Source: Thalassotalea euphylliae
GTDB taxonomy: Bacteria; Pseudomonadota; Gammaproteobacteria; Enterobacterales; Alteromonadaceae
Length of the DNA stretch: 64,000 nt
Direction: 5' to 3'
NCBI RefSeq assembly: GCF_003390375.1
Contig: NZ_QUOT01000001.1
Span: 1,426,001 to 1,490,000, forward strand
Shown here: in pieces, positions 9,461-19,609 of the stretch
Layout: each line of letters opens with the position of its first letter
Position numbering within the stretch: the stretch's first letter is position 1
Made by a program: the position numbers and the translations under genes
The notes under the pieces: generated by a model
The model's input: the letters and a program-made list of their open reading frames with translations, nothing else
The model's database searches: none
What the model was told of the DNA's origin: nothing

Positions 9461-9997
9461 ATGTTAAAAGACAGTGAAAGCCAATACGGCATAGTCTCCA
9501 AATTCTTTCACTGGTTAAGTGCTATTGTGGTCATTGGCTTGTTTGCCGTTGGCTTTTGGATGGTTGATTTAAGCTATTACAGCCAATGGTACAAAACCGC
9601 ACCACATTGGCATAAAAGTATCGGAATTTTGCTATTGATCGCGACCTTTATGCGTTTGCTGTGGAAACTTTTAACACCATCACCAAAGGCCGTTCAATCT
9701 ACCTCTGCAAGTTTACAAAAAGCAGCTACTATCATGCACTACCTGCTTTATCTGCTGCTTATTTTAATAATGACCAGTGGTTATTTGATCTCAACCGCAG
9801 ACGGTAGAGCCATAGAAGTTTTCACTTGGTTTAATGTCGGCTCGCTTGGTGAACTGTTTGCAAACCAAGAAGACATTGCCGGCGTAGTACACGAATATTT
9901 GGCATACACACTAATTGCATTAGTTGTTGTACACGCATTGGCGGCATTAAAGCATCATTTCATCGACAAAGATGAAACGCTACGTCGAATGATTTAA
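9461..9997 (+). CDS. Cytochrome b561 family protein (YceJ-like)
   Basis: 178-residue di-heme inner-membrane electron carrier. Four membrane helices with conserved heme-ligand histidines: SKFFHWLSA (helix 1), PHWHKSIGI (helix 2), VVHEYLAY and VVHALAALKHHF near the C-terminus. The start at 9461 (MLKDSESQYG) is preferred to 9446 because GAGGAAAG lies at proper distance from it. It passes electrons from the quinone pool to periplasmic acceptors. A YceI-like gene follows 224 bases downstream, a pairing (yceJ-yceI) common in gammaproteobacteria. Confidence 0.9.
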   Translation: MLKDSESQYGIVSKFFHWLSAIVVIGLFAVGFWMVDLSYYSQWYKTAPHWHKSIGILLLIATFMRLLWKLLTPSPKAVQSTSASLQKAATIMHYLLYLLLILIMTSGYLISTADGRAIEVFTWFNVGSLGELFANQEDIAGVVHEYLAYTLIALVVVHALAALKHHFIDKDETLRRMI

Positions 9998-10221
9998 TGA
10001 CAATGTCTGAATGCAATGCTTGATGACGATGCGTTTTGACAATACCTAAACGTAATTAATCGAAAAATTTTGCTTGGAAAACAACCTGCCTTACAGCACT
10101 GAAACAACACATAGCTGAGGGCAAAAAACTAACCTGCTTATTGGCGTTAGCTCACTGAGATTAAATGTATTAACTAGTGAGCACACCACCAAGCGTACAA
10201 AAGTAAATAGGAAATAATTCC

Positions 10222-10779
10222 ATGAAAAAACTAGCTTTAGCAGCGCTATTAAGCGCAGCAACTACATTACCAACAATGGCAGCCGACTATGTGATCGACA
10301 CTAAAGGCGCGCATGCCGCGATTAACTTTAAAGTCAGTCATTTAGGTTATAGCTATGTTACTGGTCGCTTTAACAAGTTTTCAGGTAACTTTAGCTATGA
10401 CGCCAATAAAGTTGCAGACAGCAAAATTATGCTAAAAATCGACACTAGCAGCGTCGATTCAAACCACGCTGAGCGTGACAAGCATATTCGCAACGACGAC
10501 TTCCTTGATGTTAGTAAGTTTGCAACAGCTGAGTTTGTTAGCACTAAAGTAGAAGACTTGGGTAACGACAAACTCAAAATTACCGGCACCCTAACTCTGC
10601 AGGGCATGGACAAAGAAATCGTCATTAATGCCGTTAAAGTTGGCGAAGGCAAAGATCCTTGGGGCGGCTACCGCGCAGGTTTTGAAGGTTCAACGCAAAT
10701 AGCAATGAAAGATTTCGGCTATAAAATGGACTTTGGTAATATTATCTTTGACCTGCATATTGAAGGTGTCCGTCAATAA
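10222..10779 (+). CDS. yceI: YceI family periplasmic lipid/isoprenoid-binding protein
   Basis: 185 residues with a clear signal peptide (MKKLALAALLSAATTLPTMA, cleavage after residue 20), then a YceI lipocalin-like beta barrel: YVIDTKGAHAAINFKVSHLG, TGRFNKFSGNFSYD, FVSTKVEDLG and ITGTLTLQGMDKEIVI are family signatures. Members bind polyisoprenoid or quinone-like lipids in a closed barrel in the periplasm. Length matches the family. It follows the cytochrome b561 gene and ends at a strong terminator; the gap suggests its own promoter or a processed transcript. Confidence 0.93.
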   Translation: MKKLALAALLSAATTLPTMAADYVIDTKGAHAAINFKVSHLGYSYVTGRFNKFSGNFSYDANKVADSKIMLKIDTSSVDSNHAERDKHIRNDDFLDVSKFATAEFVSTKVEDLGNDKLKITGTLTLQGMDKEIVINAVKVGEGKDPWGGYRAGFEGSTQIAMKDFGYKMDFGNIIFDLHIEGVRQ

Positions 10780-10860
10780 CCACTATTTAATGGGTATTGT
10801 TTGACACAATATTAAAATATCTAGTATTCAAATGCCCAAGTGCTAATACCTAAATGCTAA

Positions 10861-10887
10861 AGCCTTACCTACTGGTGAGGCTTTTTT
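10861..10887 (+). terminator. Rho-independent terminator after yceI
   Basis: Stem AGCCTTACC / GGTGAGGCT with loop TACT (one G-T pair) followed by six T residues, about 80 bases after the yceI stop. Confidence 0.88.
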
Positions 10888-11075
10888 GATCTTGTACCTT
10901 CAAGATTGATAAGAACTTAGCAAAGCGCTAGATAATTCTTTCACACAATTCATTTAAATAGTTCCTTCAAGTAACTCTTTCCCATCATTAGTGACAACAC
11001 CTTGAATAGCCTAAAAATTGAACTTCATTGCCGACAAACGCTATATTAACAACAAGCCCAAATATGGAGTTCAAC

Positions 11076-12878
11076 ATGAAAATCTGCGCTTTTCCTTTAA
11101 TTATCGGTATATCAATGGGTCTTTCTCTGGGTACGGCCACTGAAGCCAGCACTATTGTCGATGATGTAACTGGTAAAACCGTGACTTTACGGGAAGACGG
11201 CAGAGGCGACCGCGTTGTTGGCGCACCTTGGGCTACTCGCTCACCAGTGCTAGCGATGAATGGTATGGCAGCAACCTCTCACCCACTCGCCAGCCAAGTA
11301 GCAATCGACATATTAAAAGATGGCGGCAGCGCAATGGATGCGGCTATTGCTGCTAATGCAGCCATAGGGCTCATGGAGCCAACGGGGAACGGTATCGGCG
11401 GCGATCTATTTGCGATTGTCTGGGACCCCAAAACCGAAAAGCTACACGGATTAAATGGCTCGGGGCGGTCAGCAAAAGGACAAACTCTCGCTCAGTTAAA
11501 AGCGAAAATTGGTGATGTTTCGCAAATTCCAAACTGGGGAACACCACCAGTGACAGTCCCCGGAACCGTTGACGCTTGGTTCGAACTTCACAAAAAATTT
11601 GGCAAGCTATCGATGGCGCAAAACCTAGCGCCAGCAATTACTTATGCAAAGCAAGGCTTTCCCGTTACAGAAGTTATCGCCTACTACATGGATATCTATC
11701 AAAAGCGCTATGAAAAACTACATAAAGCGGGTGAAATTGAAGAAATTGCTAATTATCAAGCAACCTTCTTAATTAATGGTAAAGCACCAGCCGAAGGCCA
11801 AGTTTTCAAGAACCCTGATTTAGCGAATACACTGTCACAAATTGCTAAGGGTGGGCGCGACGCTTTTTATCAAGGTGAAATAGCCAAAACCATGGATGCC
11901 TACTTCAAACGCATAGGCGGCCCACTAAGGTATGAAGACTTTGCCAACCACAGTAGTACTTGGGTTGCACCGGTTTCTGTCAATTATCGTGGTTATGATG
12001 TTTGGGAGTTGCCGCCCAATGGCCAAGGTATTGCCGCACTACAAATGCTCATTGTACTAGAAAACTTTAATTTAAAAGCCATGGGACACAATAGTGCAGA
12101 CTACCTGCACGTAATGACCGAAGCGAAAAAGCTTGCCTTTGAAGACCGCGCCAGATTCTACGCAGATCCTGATTACCAAAACATAAATTTAGATTACTTG
12201 TTGTCAAAACAATATGGCAAAGCCAGAGCTAAGCTTATCGACATGAACAGCGCAGCCACGCAAGTTGAACATGGCGACCCTAAACTTATCGAAGGCGATA
12301 CAATTTACCTAACAGTTGCCGATGCCAATGGCATGATGGTGAGCTTAATTCAAAGCAATTATCGCGGTATGGGCACGGGCTTAGTCGCAGACGGACTGGG
12401 CTTTATTTTCCAAAACCGCGGCGCACAATACTCTCTAACCAAAGGCCACCCAAACGTTTACTCGCCAGCAAAGCGCCCTTTCCACACGATAATTCCGGCA
12501 TTTATCACCAAAGATAATAAACCTTATATGAGCTTTGGCTTAATGGGTGGTGCGATGCAACCGCAAGGACATGTGCAAATGGTGACTAATATTGTCGATT
12601 TTGGCATGAATGTGCAGCAAGCTGGTGATGCAGCTCGATTCCACCATAAAGGGTCAACATCGCCCACTTGGGAAGGCCGAATGAAAGATGGTGGTGTACT
12701 TGAGTTAGAAAGTGGCGTGACAGCAAGCACAGTTAAAGAGTTGCAAAAGCGCGGTCACAAAATACATATCACCAGTGGTCCTTTTGGTGGCTATCAAGCT
12801 ATTCTAAAAGATCTTCAAACTGGGGTTTACCATGGTGCCAGCGAAATGCGCAAAGACGGACAAGCGCAAGGCTATTAA
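11076..12878 (+). CDS. ggt: Gamma-glutamyltransferase (periplasmic)
   Basis: 600 residues from the Met at 11076, which has GGAG at 11066-11069 and begins a signal peptide (MKICAFPLIIGISMGLSLG). A frame 16 codons longer lacks a comparable ribosome site. The enzyme transfers or hydrolyses gamma-glutamyl groups, mainly of glutathione, in the periplasm. The precursor self-cleaves before the catalytic Thr, here Thr409 in EGDTIYLTVADANG, giving large and small subunits. GNGIGGDLFAIVWD and the later FGLMGGAMQPQGHVQ segment are family signatures. The catalytic-loop wording departs somewhat from the classical enterobacterial GGT, so it may belong to a divergent GGT-like clade. Confidence 0.92.
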   Translation: MKICAFPLIIGISMGLSLGTATEASTIVDDVTGKTVTLREDGRGDRVVGAPWATRSPVLAMNGMAATSHPLASQVAIDILKDGGSAMDAAIAANAAIGLMEPTGNGIGGDLFAIVWDPKTEKLHGLNGSGRSAKGQTLAQLKAKIGDVSQIPNWGTPPVTVPGTVDAWFELHKKFGKLSMAQNLAPAITYAKQGFPVTEVIAYYMDIYQKRYEKLHKAGEIEEIANYQATFLINGKAPAEGQVFKNPDLANTLSQIAKGGRDAFYQGEIAKTMDAYFKRIGGPLRYEDFANHSSTWVAPVSVNYRGYDVWELPPNGQGIAALQMLIVLENFNLKAMGHNSADYLHVMTEAKKLAFEDRARFYADPDYQNINLDYLLSKQYGKARAKLIDMNSAATQVEHGDPKLIEGDTIYLTVADANGMMVSLIQSNYRGMGTGLVADGLGFIFQNRGAQYSLTKGHPNVYSPAKRPFHTIIPAFITKDNKPYMSFGLMGGAMQPQGHVQMVTNIVDFGMNVQQAGDAARFHHKGSTSPTWEGRMKDGGVLELESGVTASTVKELQKRGHKIHITSGPFGGYQAILKDLQTGVYHGASEMRKDGQAQGY

Positions 12879-12927
12879 AGCAAAATGGTTAAATCGTAAG
12901 ATATTACTTATTAATACAGCAAGTTAC

Positions 12928-13323
12928 TTAAAGTTCAAAATCACCAAAGTCCATCTCATCGTTTGACGAAGTGGTAGTTTTAGCTGTGCTTTTGGGTGTG
13001 GGATCAAGTAAGGATGGTTGAATGACTTGTTCTGCTATTTGTTCTTGTGATGCTTGAGGTGAAGACTCTGCTGAGCTGTTTTGCACTGAATTGTTTTTTA
13101 CTGAACCATTTTGTACTGGGTTGCTTGGCGCTAACTTAGCTTTGTCTTTGCGTTTTTTACGTTGCGCACAGCGCTTAATGACTTTTTGCTTATCGTCGGA
13201 AGATAAAGTAATCCACTGCTGTCGTTCTTCGCGAGTGCGAAAACAGCCCAAACAGTGCCCTTTTTCGTCTGATTGGCAAACACCAATACAAGGGCTAGGA
13301 ACGTCAAAAAACTCTAATTGCAT
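12928..13323 (-). CDS. DUF1289 domain protein
   Basis: 131 residues. The N-terminal third carries a Cys cluster PSPCIGVCQSDEKGHCLGCF (C-x3-C-x7-C-x2-C) followed by RTREERQQW, which are DUF1289 hallmarks; this is a probable small metal or Fe-S binding site. The rest (about residues 55-131) is low-complexity, Ser/Gln/Asn-rich, with near-repeats of QNGSVKNNSVQNSSAESS and no recognisable fold. Function is unknown for the family. It is transcribed in the same direction as the SulP gene upstream, with a weak hairpin between them. Confidence 0.82.
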   Translation of the reverse strand: MQLEFFDVPSPCIGVCQSDEKGHCLGCFRTREERQQWITLSSDDKQKVIKRCAQRKKRKDKAKLAPSNPVQNGSVKNNSVQNSSAESSPQASQEQIAEQVIQPSLLDPTPKSTAKTTTSSNDEMDFGDFEL

Positions 13324-13420
13324 ACTTTCTCTACATTATTTGATGTAGCAAAATTTAATGGAGCAAATAAGCCACTATACCTGCCTAACATCTCGTATTT
13401 AGGCAAGTATAGCAAGCTAA

Positions 13421-13442
13421 AGCGCTGCACTATGTCAGCGCT
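13421..13442 (-). terminator. Weak hairpin after the SulP gene
   Basis: Perfect 7-bp inverted repeat AGCGCTG / CAGCGCT with an 8-base loop, just past the SulP stop on the minus strand. Only a short T run follows, so termination is uncertain. Confidence 0.35.
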
Positions 13443-13453
13443 CAGCCAACTTA

Positions 13454-15010
13454 TTAGGCAAGTTTGTCGGTAGCAATGTGATAATCAGGATCTTCAATCA
13501 CATTCACTTCAACCAAATCGCCTGCTTTTTCTAATAGCTGCTTACACTCTGAGCTTAAGTGCACTAAATGCATGGTTTTACCACGAGCAATATAGCGTTC
13601 GGCTAAGGTATCAATCGCTTCAATCGCAGAGTGGTCAGCAACACGGGAGTTTTTAAATTCAACAATAACGTCGTTTGAATCATTTTCCATATCAAACTGA
13701 TCAAGGAAACTAGACACAGAGCCAAAGAATAATGGCCCATTGACTTCGTATACGGTTGAACCTTGGTTGTTAACTGAGCGTCTAACATTAACGTGTTTAG
13801 CATGCTCCCAAGCAAAGACTAATGCAGAGACAATAACACCAACAATTACTGCGACGGCTAAGTCAGTAGCAACCGTAACACCAGATACTAGTACGATAAC
13901 AAAAGCGTCAGCCTTAGGTACTTTGCGCATAATGCGGAAGCTTGACCATTCAAAAGTACCAATGACGACAATAAACATGACACCAACTAGCGCTGCCAAT
14001 GGAATTTGCTCAATTAAGCTAGATGCAAACAAGATAATACCAAGCAAGCCAAGTGCTGCCGTGATACCTGAAGCTCGACCACGACCACCAGAGTTCACAT
14101 TAATCATTGATTGACCAATCATGGCACAACCACCCATGGCACCGAAAAAGCCGTTTACAGTATTTGATGCACCTTGCGCGATACACTCTTTGTTACCACG
14201 ACCACGAGTGCCTGTTAGCTCGTCAATAAGCGTTAGCGTTAGTAGTGATTCAATTAAGCCGATAGCGGCAAGTACTAACGCAAATGGGAAGATAATTCGC
14301 AATGTTTCAAAGGTAAATGGTACTTCTGGAATCGCAAATTGCGGTAAGCCACCAGCAATTGTTGCTGCTGGGTCGTTAGTCATATCTCGAACGTAATCAA
14401 CAACTGTGCGAGCATCTAAATCTAGGCTTTGCGCCAATAAAGTCACCACAATAATAGCGACTAATGATGATGGCACCGCTTTCGTTAGCTTAGGTAAGAC
14501 GTGAATAATAGCCATTGTTAACGCAATTAAGCCCGCCATTGTGGCCAACTGATTGCCTTGCATCCAAACGAAAATACCTTCTTCGTTTGCCACTTTAAAC
14601 TGACCAAGTTGAGCAAGGAAAATAACAATCGCCAAACCATTAACAAAGCCCAGCATCACAGGGTGTGGCACTAAGCGAATAAACTTACCAAGTTTGAATA
14701 TACCAGCGAGTATTTGCAGTATACCGGTGAGCACTACGGTCGCGAATAGGTATTGCACGCCATGCAAAGCAACAAGACTTACCATCACTACTGCCATGGC
14801 ACCTGTTGCCCCAGAAATCATACCTGGGCGGCCACCAAAAATTGAAGTGATAAGTCCCACCATAAAGGCAGCATAAAGGCCGACTAACGGCTCAACACCA
14901 GCAACAAAGGCAAATGCAACTGCCTCTGGCACCAATGCCAATGCCACGGTCAAACCTGATAGAACATCATTTTTCAGGCTTGAAACCTTACTCGCATGAA
15001 TTTCAAACAT
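13454..15010 (-). CDS. SulP family anion transporter with STAS domain
   Basis: 518 residues. The first ~400 form about ten to twelve membrane helices with the SulP N-terminal signature ALALVPEAVAFAFVAGVEPL and GLYAAFMVGLITSIFGGRPG. The C-terminal STAS domain (about residues 410-505: VIVEFKNSRVADHSAIEAID) is cytoplasmic and regulatory. SulP members carry sulfate, bicarbonate or dicarboxylates; the short STAS and overall shape resemble bicarbonate/sulfate carriers, but substrate cannot be fixed from sequence. A GntR-type regulator gene lies upstream in the same direction. Confidence 0.92.
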   Translation of the reverse strand: MFEIHASKVSSLKNDVLSGLTVALALVPEAVAFAFVAGVEPLVGLYAAFMVGLITSIFGGRPGMISGATGAMAVVMVSLVALHGVQYLFATVVLTGILQILAGIFKLGKFIRLVPHPVMLGFVNGLAIVIFLAQLGQFKVANEEGIFVWMQGNQLATMAGLIALTMAIIHVLPKLTKAVPSSLVAIIVVTLLAQSLDLDARTVVDYVRDMTNDPAATIAGGLPQFAIPEVPFTFETLRIIFPFALVLAAIGLIESLLTLTLIDELTGTRGRGNKECIAQGASNTVNGFFGAMGGCAMIGQSMINVNSGGRGRASGITAALGLLGIILFASSLIEQIPLAALVGVMFIVVIGTFEWSSFRIMRKVPKADAFVIVLVSGVTVATDLAVAVIVGVIVSALVFAWEHAKHVNVRRSVNNQGSTVYEVNGPLFFGSVSSFLDQFDMENDSNDVIVEFKNSRVADHSAIEAIDTLAERYIARGKTMHLVHLSSECKQLLEKAGDLVEVNVIEDPDYHIATDKLA

Positions 15011-15297
15011 CGTATTCTCGTGTAAAAAGTTAGTGAAAATGTGATTAGCAATGGCTTGCTATGACTTGCAATAACCACTTAAGTTATGGCTAACAAAAGT
15101 AGTCAAAAACCAGCAAAATCGCCATATTCTGGTTGGCGGGCAACCATAAAGCATTGGCGGTTAAAACTTAAATTACTGGTCGTTTTAAGGGCGAGAATAC
15201 TATAGATTTGTATGAAAAATGTCAATCACAGCCCAAGTTAGTAATTACCAACAAACACGTTAGTAAAAACGGCCAAGGCAATGTTATTTAAAACGTT

Positions 15298-15966
15298 TTA
15301 CTTATTGGCTTTTTCGCGAGCTAGTAAGAAGGCTTTGATTTCATCGCGAGAACCCAAGATGTGCTGTTTCAATACCGCAACGGCACCTTCCACATTACCC
15401 GCCTGACATAAGCCCAAAATATCATTGTGCTCAGACTCCGCTTTGGAAATCCCCCCTGCCCATAGTAAATGCATACGAATGTAGCGATCAGCATTCTTAT
15501 TTAACGTGTCCACTAAGTCTTGAGTTTGTGGTCTGTCGGCCGCTGAATATAAGCAATTGTGATAGTCGGAATTAAGCTGACTCCAAGTGTTGGCAGCGTT
15601 TTCTTTCCCTAACGCGTTTTCCAGTTTGTCCAATAACACTTTCGCTTCCCGCAAGTCTTCTTCTGACAAATTAGGAATCGATGCGGCGAGTAAATCTGCT
15701 TCAAGCATTGCTCTAAGTTCAAATAACTCATCAACTTGGTCAACGTTTAATTCAGTTGCCGTTGCTCCTTTGTGCGGTTCAAAAGCGACTAGTCCTTCTG
15801 CTTCTAATTGCAACAAAGCTTCGCGCACAGGAATACGGCTAACATTTAGTTCTTCTGCAAGCGCTGCTTGGCGCAAGGGCTGGCCAGCGGTAATTTCACC
15901 ACTTAGAATTTTTTCTCGAATGGTCTCTACTACAAGTTGCGTCCTTGTCTTGTATACGATTGCCAT
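15298..15966 (-). CDS. GntR family transcriptional regulator, FCD (FadR) subfamily
   Basis: 222 residues. The N-terminal winged HTH (about 8-70: ETIREKILSGEITAGQPLRQ and ALAEELNVSRIPVREALLQL) is the classic GntR signature. Residues ~80-205 form an all-helical FCD ligand domain (ELRAMLEADLLAASIPNLSE) with candidate metal-site residues in NSDYHNCLY and SEHNDIL. Members sense small carboxylic acids. It lies 287 bases upstream of the SulP gene in the same orientation, so regulation of that transporter is possible but not shown. Confidence 0.9.
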   Translation of the reverse strand: MAIVYKTRTQLVVETIREKILSGEITAGQPLRQAALAEELNVSRIPVREALLQLEAEGLVAFEPHKGATATELNVDQVDELFELRAMLEADLLAASIPNLSEEDLREAKVLLDKLENALGKENAANTWSQLNSDYHNCLYSAADRPQTQDLVDTLNKNADRYIRMHLLWAGGISKAESEHNDILGLCQAGNVEGAVAVLKQHILGSRDEIKAFLLAREKANK

Positions 15967-16114
15967 GTTGAATTTCCTTTCTTATTTATTGTTATTAGTG
16001 TGGAAAATAGTGTGAAGTCGTTAATGAGCACGGTGCGATTATGTATCAGTAAACACTTGTACCAGTCATTAATAATGATAATTTGAACAACCTTGAAGCT
16101 GACATAGCAGAAAT

Positions 16115-17707
16115 TTAGGCCATAGACTCTTTAAAAACGGCCTTTTCAACGAACTCAACTGGCACTTTAACCTTGAAACAACACCCAGAGTCTACATCTG
16201 GGCAAGTTATTGTGCCGCCCAGTTTAGAGTGCACTAAGTTAAACACAATATTTAAGCCTAGCCCCGAACCACCTTGACCGCGCTTAGTAGTAACGAATGG
16301 GTCAAAAATAGTTTTCTTTAATTCAGCATCAATACCGTGACCATTGTCTTGATATAGCATGGTGAGATAACCGTTGTTCTCAGAGAATTTAATCGAAATT
16401 TCACCCTCGTCACGCCCTTCAAAACCATGAATGTGAGAGTTCATTAAAAAGTTCGTCAGAATTTGGTTCCACGCACTCGGGAAGGTCACAAATTCAAAGT
16501 CTTTATCTAAGTCGATATGAATGTTGTACTTCTTGCGCTTAAACATGGTTTTCACTGTGTTCACCACATCATTAACATGTTGCGCTAAATTAATTTTGTG
16601 CTCTGGATCTGTATGTTGCTCAACCGCCACCGACTTAAAGCCACGGATCAGTTCAACAGACTTATTCAAACTACGCTCAATAATCTGCTGGTATTCCGTT
16701 AAAAGATCTAACGTGTCTGACAATTGCGACTTGGTCAGCTCCTGATCATCAACTGCCTTTTTCAATGCGTCGACTTTTTCTTTCAATGCTGTAATTGAAG
16801 TCACACAGATACCGAGCGGTGTATTCACCTCATGCGCTACACCTGCGACCAGTTGACCAAGTGATGCCATTTTTTCTGACTGCACTAATTGGTCTTTGGC
16901 CAAGGTTAAATCATCGAGTGACTGCTGAAGCTGGGCGTTACTCTCTTGCAGCTTAGCAGTGCGGTCAAACACCTTAACTTCCAATTCACCATTTAAACTA
17001 AGCAAAGCATTTTCTGCTTCTTCAAGTTTAACAATATCTTGTTTGATGCGCAGACGCATGGTGTTGATTGCATCGACTAGAATGTCGAGTTCATCTTTAT
17101 TTTTGCGGCGACCATCCAGCGTCAAGCTTACGTCTAAATTGTCGGTGGCAAGCTGCTGTGCATAATCAGTTATACGGTAGATATGCCGTGTGACTAACCA
17201 ATGTGCAACGAGCATAATAACGAAGGTAACAATAAAAATTTTAATGGTTTCAGTGGCGATAATAACACCCGCTTTTTGCCATAAGCGCTGATATATATCT
17301 TCATAATTGGCATACACTTCCAAAACACCAATTTCATTCTCACCGTAATTTATTTGGTAGTTGCGATATAACTCTTTAACTATTGTGTCTTCATTCCCTA
17401 CTTCATAACTACTGCCTAGATCAGTTATCACTTTCACGTAAGAAATATCAGGTAGGTCAGCAATACCTTTGATTTGCTGCTCCATCAACGACTTATTAAA
17501 GTCCCACAAACTGGTCGCCATGGATGGGATGTAGCTGGTTTCAATATTATTGAAGCGCTGTTCGAGTCGCTCTAGGGAATCGTTGTAATCGGAGTAAAGC
17601 TGAATGGTGGTAGAGACTAGCGACAAAATTACACTGCACAGTAGAATATAGCCGAGTACGCGTCGACTTAATCTATTGTCATAGTAAAACATGTCACTCA
17701 TTGGCAT
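16115..17707 (-). CDS. Membrane sensor histidine kinase (orphan)
   Basis: 530 residues: TM1 (~17-37), a periplasmic sensor of about 110 residues, TM2 (~150-172), a HAMP-like linker, a coiled coil (~225-280), the HisKA H-box VAGVAHEVNTPLG with the phosphoacceptor His near residue 288, and the HATPase domain with N-box ILTNFLMNSHIHGF, G1 YQDNGHGID and G2 GQGGSGLGLNIV. All catalytic boxes are intact. No response regulator gene is adjacent, so its partner is elsewhere. The start is 17707; Met3 is an equally weak alternative. Confidence 0.92.
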   Translation of the reverse strand: MPMSDMFYYDNRLSRRVLGYILLCSVILSLVSTTIQLYSDYNDSLERLEQRFNNIETSYIPSMATSLWDFNKSLMEQQIKGIADLPDISYVKVITDLGSSYEVGNEDTIVKELYRNYQINYGENEIGVLEVYANYEDIYQRLWQKAGVIIATETIKIFIVTFVIMLVAHWLVTRHIYRITDYAQQLATDNLDVSLTLDGRRKNKDELDILVDAINTMRLRIKQDIVKLEEAENALLSLNGELEVKVFDRTAKLQESNAQLQQSLDDLTLAKDQLVQSEKMASLGQLVAGVAHEVNTPLGICVTSITALKEKVDALKKAVDDQELTKSQLSDTLDLLTEYQQIIERSLNKSVELIRGFKSVAVEQHTDPEHKINLAQHVNDVVNTVKTMFKRKKYNIHIDLDKDFEFVTFPSAWNQILTNFLMNSHIHGFEGRDEGEISIKFSENNGYLTMLYQDNGHGIDAELKKTIFDPFVTTKRGQGGSGLGLNIVFNLVHSKLGGTITCPDVDSGCCFKVKVPVEFVEKAVFKESMA

Positions 17708-18039
17708 TCCATACGCTCGAAAAAGGACTCGCAGCTTGCACGTATTTTATTCAATGGCACGGCAAAGCATACAGATTAAACACCTTTTATAGCGAGTTTG
17801 AAAAACTTGTCAATAAAATCCCGACTTTTGCTCGATTAATTAACAATTTAGCAACAACTACATAATGAGCTGTGTAACTATTGCCCAGCCTGTTTACATA
17901 TCGCAACAGGTAAACCAGATTCGAGCTTTGAATCGTGGTAAAAGTTGAACGTTAATGCTGAATAGATGGCCGATTTCCGCCAGTGCTATTTTGTTTTTTT
18001 GATACACTGAACGAAACACAAGTTGCAAACTAAATCACT
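17708..18039. other. Divergent intergenic region
   Basis: About 330 bases between the histidine kinase and the Ada-AlkA gene, which diverge. No terminator, RNA gene or further ORF was recognised. Promoters for both genes, and possibly an Ada-type operator, should be here but none can be named confidently. Confidence 0.45.
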
Positions 18040-19512
18040 ATGCTTTGCTTGGACAATGTTTCTTCACCTGACAACAGCTTAAGCTGCGAATCTGAACTCA
18101 ACCCTGATGTTTGTCAGCGGGCTAGATTAAGCAAAGATGCCCGATTTGATGGTAAATTTTATACCGCAGTGCTCACTACTGGCATTTTCTGTCGTCCCAT
18201 TTGCCCTGCACGCGCACCCAAAGAGGAAAATGTTCGTTATTTTCACACCGCAGCACAAGCGCAAAACGCTGGCTACATGCCGTGTAAGCGCTGTTTGCCA
18301 GAATTAGCACCTGCGCAAAAGCTCGCCCCAGCAATTCAGAAGCTAGCAGATGCTATTGAAGAAGGATTATCTCTGAGCGAGCTGGCAACACGTTTTACTA
18401 TTTCAGAGCGCCAAGCAAGGCGCTTATTTTCACAGCATTTTGGTTTGCCACCGAGTAAGTATGCCCAGCATCAAAAGCTACTAAAGGCCCGACAACTGCT
18501 CACGGGCACTAACTTACCGATTGCTGATGTCTGCTTTGCTGCTGGCTTTACCAGTATTCGACGATTCAACGAGGCGGTAAAAGCCACTTATCAAGAAACG
18601 CCTCAACAAGTGCGTAATCGGCTAAGTAAAAAGCTACAAGGAAACGAGATTTCCGTACTGCTCAGTTACCGCCCTCCTTTTGATTGGCTGGCCATGCTTG
18701 AATTTTTCAGGCTTCGTCAACTGCCTGGTGTCGAGGTTGTTGGCGAGCATACCTATCAGCGAAGTGTTTTACTCGGCGAAGTAGCTGGCTGGATAAGCGT
18801 AACAGATGTTGCTGATAAGCATGCGTTAAAACTAAACGTCGCGCTTGATGATCTATCCGTGCTCGATCAAGTTATTGCGAAAGTGCGAAAGTTATTTGAT
18901 TTAGACGCAGATATGGATGTTATCCACCAACACCTAGCTTGTGATCAGCTGTTGGCAAAACAAATTGAGCAAAACCTAGGGATTCGCCTGCCTGGCTGCT
19001 GGGACATTTTCGAGTTCTCTATTCGCGCAATTCTCGGTCAACAAATTTCCGTTAAAGCAGCTACTACCTATGCGGGTCGTATTGCTGAAAAATACGGGCA
19101 ACCACTATCGATAAACCACCCCGAGTTGAATAAGTGCTTCCCATCGGTTAATGATCTTAAAACGGCTGACTTCGGCCAACTTGGATTAACGCAATCTCGC
19201 ATTGACACACTTATTCGCTGGGTTAAGTTTTATCAACAAAACCAAGCATTATTTACCGATTACCAATCGCTTGATGAGCTGACCAAAACACTGGTGGAGC
19301 TCAAAGGTATTGGTCCATGGACAGTAAACTACCTTGCAATGCGCGGTTTAAGTGATCCTAATGCTTTCCCTGCCAGTGACCTTGGAGTCATCAAGGCACT
19401 CACAGTTGAAGATAATAAGCCCAACGTAAAGCAGATAATGGCACGCGCTGAGCAATGGCAACCATGGCGAGCATACGCCACGTTATACCTTTGGCTATCG
19501 CTCAAAGCGTAA
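18040..19512 (+). CDS. Ada N-domain/AraC HTH fused to AlkA-type DNA-3-methyladenine glycosylase II
   Basis: 490-residue alkylation-repair fusion. Residues ~25-95 are the Ada methylphosphotriester domain with zinc cysteines Cys51 and Cys55 (TGIFCRPICPARAP) and a downstream PCKRC pair; Cys51 matches the methyl acceptor. Residues ~105-195 are an AraC HTH. Residues ~205-490 are AlkA: an N-terminal beta domain, then HhH-GPD (LKGIGPWTVNYLAMRG) with catalytic Asp447 in FPASDLGVIKAL. It should both sense methylphosphotriesters and excise 3-methylpurines. An ogt-like methyltransferase gene follows 97 bases downstream, giving a compact adaptive-response locus. Confidence 0.93.
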   Translation: MLCLDNVSSPDNSLSCESELNPDVCQRARLSKDARFDGKFYTAVLTTGIFCRPICPARAPKEENVRYFHTAAQAQNAGYMPCKRCLPELAPAQKLAPAIQKLADAIEEGLSLSELATRFTISERQARRLFSQHFGLPPSKYAQHQKLLKARQLLTGTNLPIADVCFAAGFTSIRRFNEAVKATYQETPQQVRNRLSKKLQGNEISVLLSYRPPFDWLAMLEFFRLRQLPGVEVVGEHTYQRSVLLGEVAGWISVTDVADKHALKLNVALDDLSVLDQVIAKVRKLFDLDADMDVIHQHLACDQLLAKQIEQNLGIRLPGCWDIFEFSIRAILGQQISVKAATTYAGRIAEKYGQPLSINHPELNKCFPSVNDLKTADFGQLGLTQSRIDTLIRWVKFYQQNQALFTDYQSLDELTKTLVELKGIGPWTVNYLAMRGLSDPNAFPASDLGVIKALTVEDNKPNVKQIMARAEQWQPWRAYATLYLWLSLKA

Positions 19513-19609
19513 CAATCTGTATAACTAAAAAACATAACTAACAAAATGATTAAAACCAATTACTAAAGCAGTTACTAACGCAAGAACAACTAAAATCAGG
19601 ATTAGCACT

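Noticed and set aside
13740..14876. Plus-strand ORFs within the SulP gene
   Set aside because: Thr/Ile/Ala-rich antisense shadows of a membrane-protein gene.
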